Source: Sphingobium sp. V4 (GTDB taxonomy: Bacteria > Pseudomonadota > Alphaproteobacteria > Sphingomonadales > Sphingomonadaceae). Taken from it: 64,000 nt of DNA. The notes below the pieces were generated by a model. It did not search any database, was not told the DNA's origin, and was given only the letters and a program-made list of their open reading frames with translations. Of the stretch, positions 26,669 through 37,600 are shown one piece after another. Position numbers and translations under genes: made by a program. Every line of letters begins with the position of its first letter. The first letter of the stretch is position 1. The DNA lies in contig NZ_CP081001.1 in the NCBI RefSeq assembly GCF_029590555.1, positions 1,736,001-1,800,000 on the forward strand, in the 5' to 3' direction.

Positions 26669-29137
26669 TCATGCGTCGATCTTCCAGATGTCGGCGGCAT
26701 ATTCGCGGATGGTGCGGTCCGACGAGAACCAGCCCATACGCGCGACATTGTGAATTGCCTTCTTCGCCCAGAGCCCCTGGTCCGTCCAAAGCCGGTCGAC
26801 ATCGCGCTGGGCGGCGGAATAGCTGTCGAAATCGGCCGCGACCATGAACCAGTCATGGTCGTAAATGCCTTGGATCAGCGCCTTGTAACGGTCCGGGTCG
26901 TCGGGCGAGAACACCCCGCTGGCGATCGCGTCCAGCGCCTGGCAAAGTTCACGGCTCTGCCCGATCACCTCGCGCGGAACATAGCCCTGGGCGCGCCGGT
27001 CGTTCACTTCCTGAGCGGTCAGGCCGAAAATGACGATATTTTCCGCGCCGACATGATCGCGCATTTCGACATTCGCGCCGTCCAGCGTGCCGATCGTCAG
27101 GGCGCCATTCACCGCGAATTTCATGTTGCCCGTACCGGAGGCTTCCATGCCGGCGGTCGAAATCTGTTCGGACAGGTCGGCGGCGGGGATCATCATCTCC
27201 GCCATGGAGACATTGTAGTTGGGCACGAACTGGACCTTCAGCAGCCCCTGGACCGCTGGATCATAATTGACCGCGCGGGCCACGTCATTGGCCAGTTTGA
27301 TGATCAGCTTGGCATTATGGTAGCTTGACGCCGCCTTGCCGCCGAACAGCTTGACGCGTGGCACCCAGTCCTTTTCCGGATGTGACCGGATCTGGTCGTA
27401 GAGCGACACCGCCTCCACGATGTTGAGGAGTTGGCGCTTATATTCATGGATACGCTTGATCTGGATGTCGAACAGCGCGGCCGGATCGATGCGGGCATTT
27501 ACGCGCTTGCGCAACAGGTCGGACAGGGCCGCCTTGTTGGCGCGCTTTACCGCTAAGAATTTTTCCTGAAAGCCCTTGTCGTCGGCGAAGGCGTCAAGAT
27601 CGCGCAGTGCTTCGGGATCATCCATGAACCGGTCGCCGATCGCCTCGCGGACAAGCATGAACAGCCCATGGTTGCACTGCATGAGCCAGCGGCGGAAGGT
27701 CACACCATTGGTCTTGTTGTTGATCCGCGCCGGATAGAGTTTGTGCAGGTCGGCAAAGACCGTGACTTTCATCAGGTCGGTATGCAGCGCCGACACGCCA
27801 TTGACGCTGTGCGACCCCGCAAAGGCCAGATTGCCCATGCGAACGCGACGGCCACCATGCTCGTCAATCAAGGATATGGCGCCGATCGCACCATCGTCGA
27901 ACTGGCCCGACCGCCGCGCCTCCGCCAGCAACCGGCTGTTCACGGCATAGACGATCTGCATGTGCCGGGGCAGCAGCCGTTCGAACAGCGGCACCGGCCA
28001 GCTTTCGAGCGCTTCTGGCAACAATGTGTGATTGGTGTAGCTGAACGTGCGCCGGGTTATGTCCCAAGCCTCGTCGAAATCCAGCCCATGGTCGTCGAGC
28101 AGCATCCGCATCAGTTCCGCGACTGCTACCGCCGGGTGGGTGTCGTTGAGCTGGATCGCCGCCTTGTCGGGCAGGGTCTGGATGCTGCCGAAATATTGGA
28201 TATGCCGCCGAACGATGTCCTGCAACGATGCGGAGGAGAAGAAATATTCCTGACGCAGCCGCAATTCCTGCCCAGCTGGCGAACTGTCGGCGGGATAGAG
28301 GACGCGCGTCAGTGCCTCGGCCCGGTTGCTTTCGGACAACGCCCCCAGATGATCGCCGGCATTGAACTTGTCGAGCAGGATCGGATCGATCGGCTGCGCT
28401 TCCCACAGGCGCAGCGTGTTGACCCTCTTCCCGCGCCAGCCGGCGATCGGCGTGTCATAAGGCGTCGCGATCACCCGCTCGCTCGGCTTCCAGTGCATCT
28501 GGTGCGGGCCGGCATCCTCATCCTCGGCCGGATCGACCCTTCCGCCGAAGCCGACCTCGTAACTCGCCTCGCGCCGCTCGAACTCCCACGGGTTCCCGTG
28601 CGCCAGCCAGTTTTCGGGCAGTTCGACCTGCCAGCCGTCACTGATCTCCTGCCGGAACATGCCGTTCACATAGCGGATACCATAGCCATAGGCCGGCACG
28701 TCCACTGTCGCCATGCTTTCCATGAAGCAGGCTGCCAGCCGCCCCAGGCCACCGTTGCCCAGCGCTGCATCCGGCTCCAGTGCGGCGATCAGGTCGATGT
28801 CCACCCCCAGGGAATCAAGCGCGGCCTGAAGATCGTCCAGCATTTCCATATTGGACGCCGCGTCGCGCATCAGCCGACCGATCAGGAATTCGAGGCTCAG
28901 ATAATAGACCCGTCGCCCCTGTTCTTCATAAGTTTTCTGCGTGGAATCGATCCAGGCGTCGATCACCCGGTCGCGGATCGCAAGGATCACGGCGTGCAGC
29001 CAGTCGTGCGGCTTGGCGGCCGTGGCATTCTTGCCGATGCGATAGGTCAGCCGCTCGACAATCTCATGCGCCAGCACATGCGGATCGACCTGACGCGGCG
29101 CGGGTTTGGGAAGCTTGGTCTGGCCCTTGAGGTTCAT
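26669..29137 (-). CDS. glgP: Glycogen phosphorylase (GT35)
   Basis: 822 residues, full length. The PLP site is in EASGTGNMKFAVNGALTIGT, with Lys in the GTGNMK motif, and further signatures are NGGLGRLAACFMES and QLNDTHPAVAVAELMR. It releases glucose-1-phosphate from glycogen ends. As first gene of the minus-strand operon it is co-transcribed with the synthetic enzymes, a common arrangement in alphaproteobacteria, so control of flux must lie in enzyme regulation rather than operon structure. The promoter should lie in 29138-29247, where I see no obvious operator. Confidence 0.95.
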   Translation of the reverse strand: MNLKGQTKLPKPAPRQVDPHVLAHEIVERLTYRIGKNATAAKPHDWLHAVILAIRDRVIDAWIDSTQKTYEEQGRRVYYLSLEFLIGRLMRDAASNMEMLDDLQAALDSLGVDIDLIAALEPDAALGNGGLGRLAACFMESMATVDVPAYGYGIRYVNGMFRQEISDGWQVELPENWLAHGNPWEFERREASYEVGFGGRVDPAEDEDAGPHQMHWKPSERVIATPYDTPIAGWRGKRVNTLRLWEAQPIDPILLDKFNAGDHLGALSESNRAEALTRVLYPADSSPAGQELRLRQEYFFSSASLQDIVRRHIQYFGSIQTLPDKAAIQLNDTHPAVAVAELMRMLLDDHGLDFDEAWDITRRTFSYTNHTLLPEALESWPVPLFERLLPRHMQIVYAVNSRLLAEARRSGQFDDGAIGAISLIDEHGGRRVRMGNLAFAGSHSVNGVSALHTDLMKVTVFADLHKLYPARINNKTNGVTFRRWLMQCNHGLFMLVREAIGDRFMDDPEALRDLDAFADDKGFQEKFLAVKRANKAALSDLLRKRVNARIDPAALFDIQIKRIHEYKRQLLNIVEAVSLYDQIRSHPEKDWVPRVKLFGGKAASSYHNAKLIIKLANDVARAVNYDPAVQGLLKVQFVPNYNVSMAEMMIPAADLSEQISTAGMEASGTGNMKFAVNGALTIGTLDGANVEMRDHVGAENIVIFGLTAQEVNDRRAQGYVPREVIGQSRELCQALDAIASGVFSPDDPDRYKALIQGIYDHDWFMVAADFDSYSAAQRDVDRLWTDQGLWAKKAIHNVARMGWFSSDRTIREYAADIWKIDA

Positions 29138-29247
29138 GGCGCGGCGGTCCCCTGCTGAGTCACCATGGATGATGGCACAGGCTCCAGCCCCGCGCCATCG
29201 CCATTTTGCGGTGCAACAAGAAGAACTGGACGACCGTCCTGCCGCTG

Positions 29248-30453
29248 TCAGACCCCTCGCCTTTCGGTAATGGCGTCAGCCACCCCTTGTCGCAGTTGCG
29301 CCCGCACGGGATAGGCGCTCGACGGCAGCAATTGCGTCATGAAAATTCCGATCAGCCGTTCGACGGGATCGATCCAGAAATAGGTCGAGAACACCCCGCC
29401 CCAATAATAGGTACCGCTGGCGAGGTTCATGGCGAAGCCAAGGCCAAAGCCCACGCCCTGATAGTCCGCCTCGCTGAACATTCCGCTCGAGAGGCTGGCA
29501 AGGTCGCCGCCACCGGGAAGATGATTGGCGTGCATCAGCGCCACCGTCTCCGGCTTCAACAGCCGCCTACCATCCAGTTCCCCCTCCCCCAGCAACATGC
29601 GCGCGAACCGGTGATAGTCGGCCGCGCACGACACCAGGCCGCCTCCGCCCGACAGGAAGCGCTGCCGTCGCCAGCCGCTGCGCGCACCATGATCGGCAAT
29701 CGCCCGGCCACCGCCCTCAGCCAGCCGCCAGGCGTCGGTCATCCGATGCGCCTTGTCCTCAGGCAGAAGAAAGCTGGTGTCTGCCATAGCCAGCGGATCG
29801 AAGATACGCCGGCGAAAAAAGCTTTCCAGGTCGAGGCCGCTCAGCCGCTCTACGACCACGCCCAGCACGTCGGTCGATACCGAATAGGTCCATCTGTCTC
29901 CTGGTGAGAATTCCAGGGGCAGCGTCGCCAGGTCGGCGATGAACTGGTCCGACGTGCGCTTCTGCTGGAACTCGTCCAAGCCCAGCCTGCGATAGCGAGC
30001 GTCGATCGGGGTCTGGCGTTGCAAGCCGTAGGTCAGGCCCGACGTATGGCGCAGCAGGTCGATCATCGCCATGGGCCGGCCGGGCCGCGCGCGGTTGGCC
30101 CGCCCGACCCGCAGCTCCGCAAATTCGGGGACGATGTCGGCGACCGGTGTATCGAGCGCGACCCGCCCCTCATCCACCAGCATCATGAAGGCGACCGAGG
30201 TGACCGGCTTGGTCATGGACGCGATGCGGTAGAGAGCGTCCCTCTCCAGCCTGGCTCCGTTTGCACGGGCGGCGCCACGCGTCACCGAAAGAAGCGGCTG
30301 CGCATCGCGCGACAGCAAAAACTGCATGTGCGGCAGCTTGCCCGATGCGATATAGGTCCGGTCGAGCATGTCCACCAGCGCTGCCAGCCGGTCCGGATCC
30401 ATCCCCGCCGCTCGCGCCGCTACCCTGTCCAGACCATCCGTCATCCGTCCCAT
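29248..30453 (-). CDS. Class C beta-lactamase-related serine hydrolase (esterase VIII-like)
   Basis: 401 residues. The nucleophile motif is SMTK (S-x-x-K, in LYRIASMTKPVTSVAFM) and the Tyr motif is YSVS, the form seen in family VIII esterases, where Asn of YxN is replaced. The WGGVFSTYFWIDP segment matches the C-terminal signature of this group. No signal peptide is evident, so a cytoplasmic esterase is more likely than a secreted beta-lactamase. ATG 30444 (third codon after the first Met) has better Shine-Dalgarno spacing than 30453. It is divergent from the FecI gene. Confidence 0.82.
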   Translation of the reverse strand: MGRMTDGLDRVAARAAGMDPDRLAALVDMLDRTYIASGKLPHMQFLLSRDAQPLLSVTRGAARANGARLERDALYRIASMTKPVTSVAFMMLVDEGRVALDTPVADIVPEFAELRVGRANRARPGRPMAMIDLLRHTSGLTYGLQRQTPIDARYRRLGLDEFQQKRTSDQFIADLATLPLEFSPGDRWTYSVSTDVLGVVVERLSGLDLESFFRRRIFDPLAMADTSFLLPEDKAHRMTDAWRLAEGGGRAIADHGARSGWRRQRFLSGGGGLVSCAADYHRFARMLLGEGELDGRRLLKPETVALMHANHLPGGGDLASLSSGMFSEADYQGVGFGLGFAMNLASGTYYWGGVFSTYFWIDPVERLIGIFMTQLLPSSAYPVRAQLRQGVADAITERRGV

Positions 30454-30581
30454 GCTCCCGCCAATCTCTAACGACCGCTAGAACAGCGGTGCGCGCGGGT
30501 AAACAGCTTGCCGATTGCCAAGACCCCACCCTCCCCTCTATGGCAACCCGCCTGATCGCCACGCATTGGACAAAGACAGGC

Positions 30582-31094
30582 ATGGCCACCGGCCTTTCCG
30601 CAATATTCATGGCAAATCGTCCCGCCCTGCTGCGCTTTCTGCGCGCGCGCGGTGCGGGTGACGATGCCGAGGATCTGCTCCAGGACATGTGGATGAAGCT
30701 GGAGGCCAAGGATCTCGGCCCGGTCAGCGACCCGCTGCCCTATCTTTACCGGATGGCCAACAATCTGATGCTCGATCGTTATCGATCCGCCACCCGGCGC
30801 GAACGGCGGGAACAGGATTGGGCCGAAGGTGCCGGCGGGGTCATGGCCGATCCAGCCGAGGACATCGCGATCGACGAACGCATGATCCTGAACGAAAAGC
30901 TGAAGGAGGCACGCGGCGTGCTGCGCGACCTCGGACCGCGCGTCGAATTGGTGTTCCGCCGGTTCCGTATAGAGGGGGTCGGACAGAAGGTCATCGCGGC
31001 CGAACTCGGCGTCAGCCTGACCACGGTCGAAAAGGATCTGCAAAAAGCCTATCGTGCCATGCTCGCGCTCAAGCAGAAAATGGATACGGAATGA
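30582..31094 (+). CDS. ECF sigma factor, FecI family
   Basis: 170 residues from ATG 30582. Upstream in-frame starts exist (30540, 30261), but the longer one overlaps the neighbour and neither has a ribosome binding site. Region 2 shows GDDAEDLLQDMWMKLEAKD with the PYLYRMANNLMLDRYRS helix. Region 4 shows IAAELGVSLTTVEKDLQKAYRAM (helix-turn-helix). It should direct RNA polymerase to the promoter of its own signalling operon. It precedes FecR by 37 bp, the classic cell-surface-signalling order. Confidence 0.9.
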   Translation: MATGLSAIFMANRPALLRFLRARGAGDDAEDLLQDMWMKLEAKDLGPVSDPLPYLYRMANNLMLDRYRSATRRERREQDWAEGAGGVMADPAEDIAIDERMILNEKLKEARGVLRDLGPRVELVFRRFRIEGVGQKVIAAELGVSLTTVEKDLQKAYRAMLALKQKMDTE

Positions 31095-31131
31095 GCGGGT
31101 CGGCGGCGTCAGGCTCTGCAAGGGGCAAAAA

Positions 31132-32091
31132 ATGAACGGGGCTGAAGCCATGATGAATCAGGAGGCGCTCGCGTGGGTGATCCGCACGCGTGATCCCCAA
31201 TTTGACGACTGGGATGGCTTCACCCTGTGGCTGGAGCGCGATCCCGCCCATGCCGCGGCCTATGACGCCCTGATGGCGGACGATGCCGATCTGGAAGCGA
31301 TTATCCCGCCCGATCCGGTGGGGGTGCCCGTCGCCGCAAACGACGTCGAACCTGGCAGGCGTCCCTGGCGCTGGGTCGGCGGCGGCGTGATCGCCGCGGC
31401 GCTGGTTGCTGCGATCTCGGTCGGCATGGTGAACCGGTCCGACATCTATACCGTCGCGACCCGGCCTGGCGAAACCCGCACGATCGCGCTGGGCGACGGC
31501 ACGACGATCGACCTGAACGGCGGCACCCGCCTGCGCCTCGATCACAAGGACGCGCGTTTTGCCGCACTCGACAGCGGCGAAGCGGCATTCACGGTGCGCC
31601 ATGATGCGGCCAATCCCTTCCGGGTCACGGTAGGCGATGTCGTGTTCGAGGACGCCGGCACGGTCTTCAACATCGTCCACGCTGGCGGCGCGACCCGGAT
31701 CGGCGTGTCCGAAGGCAAGGTCATCTACAATCCGCAGGCGGAGGCCATCGCCCTGCCCGCCGGACGGGCGCTGACGGACGACACGCAGGGGCTGCGCGTC
31801 ATGGATATCGCCCCAGCCGCGGTCGCCAGCTGGCGGCAGGGCAATCTGGTCTATGCCAATGCACCTGTGACGCAGGTGAGCGAGGACATCGCCCGTTCGC
31901 TCGGCATCACCGTCCGCTTCACGCCCCAAGCCGGAGCCAGCCGCTTCACCGGCACGATCCGTCTCGACAGGAACGCCGCGCGCTTCTTTGCCGGAGCCGC
32001 GCCGCTGATGGGCCTTTCCGCCGTGCGGCAGGGTGACGGATGGCTGCTGAAGGAAGGGCCGCTCAAGGAAGGAAATGAGCCGCAGAGCTGA
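31132..32091 (+). CDS. FecR-family anti-sigma factor / sigma regulator
   Basis: 319 residues from ATG 31132, behind AAGGGG. The N-terminal cytoplasmic part has the FecR-associated domain (ALAWVIRTRDPQFDDWDGF..WLERDP.HAAAYD). One transmembrane helix follows (WVGGGVIAAALVAAISVGMV, about residues 80-100). The periplasmic FecR domain (TRPGETRTIALGDGTTIDLNGGT) and a C-terminal STN-contacting region (VTQVSEDIARSLGITVRF) complete it. It should relay ligand occupancy of the downstream receptor to the FecI sigma factor. The stop overlaps the receptor start by 17 bp. Confidence 0.9.
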   Translation: MNGAEAMMNQEALAWVIRTRDPQFDDWDGFTLWLERDPAHAAAYDALMADDADLEAIIPPDPVGVPVAANDVEPGRRPWRWVGGGVIAAALVAAISVGMVNRSDIYTVATRPGETRTIALGDGTTIDLNGGTRLRLDHKDARFAALDSGEAAFTVRHDAANPFRVTVGDVVFEDAGTVFNIVHAGGATRIGVSEGKVIYNPQAEAIALPAGRALTDDTQGLRVMDIAPAAVASWRQGNLVYANAPVTQVSEDIARSLGITVRFTPQAGASRFTGTIRLDRNAARFFAGAAPLMGLSAVRQGDGWLLKEGPLKEGNEPQS

Positions 32092-34507
32092 TCTTCTTCT
32101 CGTCACCGCCCTCGCCATAACGAGCGCAACGCCCGCGCAAGCGGCGGACAGACATACTATCAGCATCGCTCCCGGCAGGCTGGGCGAGGCAGCGATCGCG
32201 CTCGGCCGTCAGACCGGCGTCAGCATCGGCATGTCCGACCAGTCCCTTGCCGGCGTCGCGACCGGCCGGATCGAGGGCCATCTCTCGGTGGAACAGGCGA
32301 TCAGGCGCTTGCTGAAAGGCACCGGCGCGACCGCGCGGCGGATCGACGCCACCACCTGGCGCATCACCCGCATTCGTCCCGCGCCGCCCCCGGTCGCCGC
32401 GTCGCCCGCACCGGTCCAGGCTGCACTCGCGCCCGATCTGCCGCCCGCCGAGATCATCGTCACCGCCTCCAAGCGTGACACGCCGCTGCCGCGCTATGCC
32501 GGCATGGTGGAAGCGCTGGACAATCGCGCCTTCACGAGTGGCGAAGCGGCGAACGGCACCGCAACGCTGCTCGCGCGGATATCCAGCCTCAGTTCCACCC
32601 ACGCGGGCAATGGCCGCAACAAGCTGTTCATCCGCGCCATCGCCGATTCCGCTCTCGCCGGGCCTACACAGGCGACGACCGGCCAGTATCTGGGCGACAT
32701 GCGCCTCAATTATGCCGCGCCCGATCCGGACCTCAAACTCTACGACGTCGGCCGGGTCGAGGTGCTGGAGGGACCGCAAGGCACGCTCTATGGCGCCGGA
32801 TCGCTCGGCGGCATCATCCGCATCATGCCCAACGCGCCCAATCTCGGCGAATATGGCGGGCAGCTGTCCGCCGGCCTTTCCGCCACCCAGCATGGCGATC
32901 CCGGTGGCGATGCCTCCGTCACGCTCAACCTGCCGATTGTCGCAGAAAAGCTGGCGCTCCGCGTAGTCGGCTACGGAGTGCAGGAAGGCGGATATATCGA
33001 CGATGTCGACCGCAGCGAGGACGACGTCAACCGTGTACGCACCTGGGGGGGCCGCGCGGCACTGCGCTTCGCGCCGGGCGACGACTGGACCATCGACCTC
33101 AACGGCGTTTACCAACATATCCGCGGCGACGACGCCCAATATGCGACACGTTCGGTCGGGCGCTTTCAGCGCGCCTCTTCCGTCGCACAACCCTATTTTT
33201 CGGACTACCTGCTCGGCAACGTCCGCATCGAACGCCAATGGGATAGCCTGCGCCTCGTCTCTTCGACCGGCTATGTCCGCCACGAACTGGCTGAAAGCTA
33301 CGACGCGACCCAACCCGACAGCGCGCCTGCCCTGTTCCGCCAGAACAACGAAGTGGACATCTTCACTACGGAAAATCGGCTGGTGCGCGACCTCGACAAT
33401 GGCCTGGGCTGGATATTGGGCGGCTCCTATCTCGAGAGTTCGTCGCGCCTGCACCGCTCGCTGACATCCTATGGCGCCGGCGTCCAGCCATCGGTCATTC
33501 CGGGCGTGCCCATCTACGGCATGGGCCGCCCGGCTCCTGCAACAGGCGTGCGCAACAGGGTGAGGGAAGCGACGCTGTTCGGCGAAGCCTCGTTCGAGCC
33601 GGCCGATGGGCTGATCGCCACAATCGGCGGACGGCTCACCAACAGCCGTCTGTCAGGCGAGGCGCTCGATCCGGTCGCGGCCCTATCCTCCGCCGACCTC
33701 GCCCGGGCCGAGGCGCAGGCCGACCGCAGCGAGACCATCTTCCTGCCTTCTGCGTCCGTTCTGACCGACGCCATTCCTGGCGTTACCCTTTACGCAAAGT
33801 TTCAGCAGGGCTTCCGTCCCGGCGGGCTGGCGGTCGATGACCAACGCGTCCGTCGTTTCCGGAATGACCGCATCTCCACGTTCGAGTTGGGCTTCCGCAA
33901 AGGTGCGCCGGGCCGCGATCGGGTCGCGATCAGCGCCAATCTCGCCTATACCGACTGGCGCGACATTCAGGCCGACATCACCGACAGGATCGGCCTGCCT
34001 ACCACCGCCAACATCGGCGACGGACGCATCTACACCTTCGAAGGACGCATCTTCGTGCGACCGCTGCCGTCGCTCAGCCTCGACGGCAGCTTCATCTACA
34101 ATGACAGCCGTCTCAGCCAGCCGGCCCAGTTCCTTCGCGCCCTCTCCTATGACGGACGGTCGCTCGCGCTGCCGAACGTCGCAAATCTTGGCGGCAGGAT
34201 CGCCTTCGATTATCGCGCGCCGCTGGCAGATGACATGGATTTTCACCTGAACGGCGCAGCCCGCTATGTCGGCAAATCGCGCCTCGGCGTCGGTCCGATC
34301 CTCGGCCAGACGCAAGGCGACTATGTCGACACCAGCCTGACTGCCAGCCTGACGCGCGGGCCGGTGCAATATTCGCTGTCGCTCACCAACTTGCTGGACA
34401 GCAACGGCAATCGCTTTTCGCTCGGTACGCCGTTCGATCTGCGGACCGACTATTATACCCCGCTCCGCCCCCGAACCGTGCGGATCGGCATCGACTTCGC
34501 CTTCTGA
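32075..34507 (+). CDS. TonB-dependent receptor with N-terminal STN signalling domain
   Basis: 810 residues. Signal peptide to about residue 23 (TPAQA), then an STN domain (HTISIAPGRLGEAAIALGRQTGVSI..., about 27-97). A linker rich in Pro/Ala leads to a TonB-box-like EIIVTASKRD, then the plug (VEVLEGPQGTLYGAGSLGGIIRI) and a 22-strand barrel ending VRIGIDFAF with terminal Phe. The STN domain together with adjacent fecI/fecR indicates transport plus transcriptional signalling. The ligand is not clear: the FecIR arrangement suggests a ferric siderophore, but similar units in sphingomonads serve other substrates. Co-directional with the autotransporter 100 bp downstream. Confidence 0.92.
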   Translation: MSRRADLLLVTALAITSATPAQAADRHTISIAPGRLGEAAIALGRQTGVSIGMSDQSLAGVATGRIEGHLSVEQAIRRLLKGTGATARRIDATTWRITRIRPAPPPVAASPAPVQAALAPDLPPAEIIVTASKRDTPLPRYAGMVEALDNRAFTSGEAANGTATLLARISSLSSTHAGNGRNKLFIRAIADSALAGPTQATTGQYLGDMRLNYAAPDPDLKLYDVGRVEVLEGPQGTLYGAGSLGGIIRIMPNAPNLGEYGGQLSAGLSATQHGDPGGDASVTLNLPIVAEKLALRVVGYGVQEGGYIDDVDRSEDDVNRVRTWGGRAALRFAPGDDWTIDLNGVYQHIRGDDAQYATRSVGRFQRASSVAQPYFSDYLLGNVRIERQWDSLRLVSSTGYVRHELAESYDATQPDSAPALFRQNNEVDIFTTENRLVRDLDNGLGWILGGSYLESSSRLHRSLTSYGAGVQPSVIPGVPIYGMGRPAPATGVRNRVREATLFGEASFEPADGLIATIGGRLTNSRLSGEALDPVAALSSADLARAEAQADRSETIFLPSASVLTDAIPGVTLYAKFQQGFRPGGLAVDDQRVRRFRNDRISTFELGFRKGAPGRDRVAISANLAYTDWRDIQADITDRIGLPTTANIGDGRIYTFEGRIFVRPLPSLSLDGSFIYNDSRLSQPAQFLRALSYDGRSLALPNVANLGGRIAFDYRAPLADDMDFHLNGAARYVGKSRLGVGPILGQTQGDYVDTSLTASLTRGPVQYSLSLTNLLDSNGNRFSLGTPFDLRTDYYTPLRPRTVRIGIDFAF

Positions 34508-34606
34508 CCATTTCTTGATCGCATCGCCTGACGGAATGCACCGTCCGGCGTCGTCCCAAGCCGACGCGCGCACAGAATATCCAGCGCGACACGCAGAGGA
34601 GACATC

Positions 34607-37600
34607 ATGCGACATCTACTGGCCTGCACGGCCATCGCGCCCGTGCTGGCAGCCCTGACGGTGGCTGAAGCGGCCGCTGAAACCACGATAAGTACCGCCA
34701 CGACAACAGCGGTCAGGACCTCAACGGTCGCCAGCGGCGCGGCAGACGACATCACCATCAGTTCCGCCGGATCGATCACCGTTACCAGCGGCGCGGCAGT
34801 GACCGTTGACAGCAACAATGACGTGTCCAATGCCGGTACGATCACCATCAACGATGCCGACGCCGTAACAGCTATCCTGGCCGCGCCAGGCACAACAGGC
34901 GACATCACCAACAGCGGCACCATCACGCTGACCGAGGACTACACCGCCGAGGACGAGGATGATGACGACGACACCGATGGTGCCTTTGCCGAAGGATCGG
35001 GCAAGAACGGCATCAGCGTCCAGTCCGGCGCGGCGCATGTCGGCAATATCGTCCAGAGCGGCACCATCACTATCGAGGGCAATGAATCCGCCGGCATCCG
35101 TCTCGACGGCGCACTGACCGGCAATCTATCCAACAGCGGCACCATATCCGTCACGGGCGACAACAGCTATGGCATCGTGGCCAACGATGTTACCGGCAAC
35201 GTCACAGTGCAGGGCGCCGTCACTGCCGTGGGCGGAAACAGCGTAGGCGTCGCGCTGCTGGGCGACGTGACCGGCGCGGTGAAAATCCAGGGCAGCATCG
35301 TCAGCACTGGTTATCGCTACACCACCCGTCCCAGCGACACCACCGACCTGGATGCCGACGACCTCCTGCAGGCCGGGTCGGCCGTGGTGATTGCCGGCAA
35401 TGTCAGCGGTGGCGTGATCTTCGACGTGCCGCCTACGGCGAGCGACGATGACGACGAAGATGATACCGACATCGACGACGACGGCCTGACCGACAGCAGC
35501 GAAGGCACTGCCTCGGTCGTGACCTATGGTTCGGCCGCGGCCGTGCAGGTGGGTGCGGCCGATATCGACACCGTCATCGGCTCGGTAGCGACCAACAGTT
35601 CGGGCTATGGCCTCGTCATCAATGGCAGCATCGCCGGCTATGGCATCTATGACGGCGTCGCCGCCAACGGCCTGGTCGTCGGTGGCCTGGGCGGCGCGGT
35701 CGACATCGCCAGCGGCATTTTGGTGGACGGCACCGTGGCAGCGGTGTCCTACAACAGCGACGCGACCGCTCTGCGCCTGGGATCGGGCGCAAGCACCGGC
35801 ACGATCGAGGTGAACGGCACGGTCGGCGCCACCGGGTCCGCCAGCACGGGCACGGCAGCGCGGGGCCTGGTGATCGACGCTGGCGCGAGCGTCGACAGCA
35901 TCGTCGTCAGCGGAACCGTCGGCGCTGTGGCGCTGGACGATGAGGACGGGACGGCAATAGCCATCCTCGATGCCTCGGGCACCGTCTCGCGCCTGAGCAA
36001 CAGCGGCGCGATCGGGGCGACCGGCGGGCTGACCAACACCGCGATCGACCTCCGCGCCAACAGCAGCGGCGTCACCCTGACCCAGGCACTGGCGGACACG
36101 GATGCCAGCGCACCCGCGATCACCGGCGACATCTATTTGGGGTCTGGCAATGACATCGTGACGGTATCCGCTGGCACCATTACCGGCGACCTCAGCCTTG
36201 GCGCGGGCAACGACAACCTGTCACTGTCCGGCACCTCCAGCCTGACCGGCGACGTCACCTTCGGCACCGGGGATGCGACGCTGACGCTGGCAGACAGCGC
36301 CGCCATCACCGGCGGCGTCGATTTCGGCGGCGACAGCGGCACGTTGACGCTGGGGGGCACGTCTTCCCTGTCCGGCGCGATAAGCAACAGCAGCGGCATC
36401 GCCGTGGTGCTGAACGGCGGCACGCTGAACGCCACCAACACCGGCAGCGTCGGCCTCGCCTCGCTGTCGGCCAGCGGCACCTCCACCATCGGCGTCACCA
36501 TCGACGCGGCCACCGGCACCCATACGGTCTATGACGTGACGGGCGCCGCCAGCTTCGCCAGCGGGTCGCAGGTGAAGGTCAACCTGACGCAGGTCGCAGG
36601 ATCGGAAGGCGACTATGTCATCGTCCGCGCCGGCGCGCTCAACGGCACTCCCTCGCTGGATGCCGACACCTTGCTGCCCTATATGTTCAAAGGCAGCCTG
36701 GCGAGCGACACCGGCGCCGGTACCGTAACCCTCTCGGTGGCGGCGAAGAGCGTTTCGGAACTGGGGCTCAGCGGATCGCTGGCGCGCGCCTATTCGGCGA
36801 TCTTCAACGCCCTCGACAATGACAGCGACATCGCCAACGCCTATCTCGGCATCACCGATGGCAGCACGCTGACCGCCAACCTGCGTCAGATGCTGCCGGA
36901 CCATGCCGGTGGCACCTTCGAAGCGGTGACGGCCGGGTCGCGCGCGACCGCGCGCATCCTGTCCGACCCCAACGGCATCTACCGCACGCGGGACGGCCGG
37001 CTCGGCTTCTGGCTGCAACAGGTCGCCTTCGGCAGCGCCAAGAGCGTGGGCAGCACCGCCTCCTACGACATCAACGGCTGGGGCGCGGGCGGCGGCGTGG
37101 AATATCTGACCGATCTCGGCGCCTTCGGTGGCTCGCTCGCCTACATTCATGGCAGCGATTCCAGTGGCAACTCCAACAATGCGGTCGATTCCGACCAATA
37201 TGAACTGGCGGCGCACTGGCGCGGGCAATGGGGTCCGCTGCTCGCCTTCGCCCGACTGTCCGCTGCGGCGATCAACTTTGCGGGTACGCGCCATTTCGAG
37301 AATGGCGACGTCACTCGCACCGCCAACGGCAGTTGGAACGGCAGACTCTATTCCGCCACGGCCGGCGCCTCCTACCAGTTCCAGATGGGCCGCCTCAGCC
37401 TGCGGCCCGCTGTCGGCCTCGACTATTATCGCCTCAAGGAGGATGGTTATGCCGAAACCGGGGGCGGCGACGCGTTCAACCTGACCGTGCTCGGCCGCAA
37501 CAGCGATGAGGCGACCGCCAGCGGCACGATCACGGCGGGCTATGACTTCGGCGCCCTCAAGCGCGAGGATGGCTGGCTGCGTGTCGAACTGGAAGGAGGC

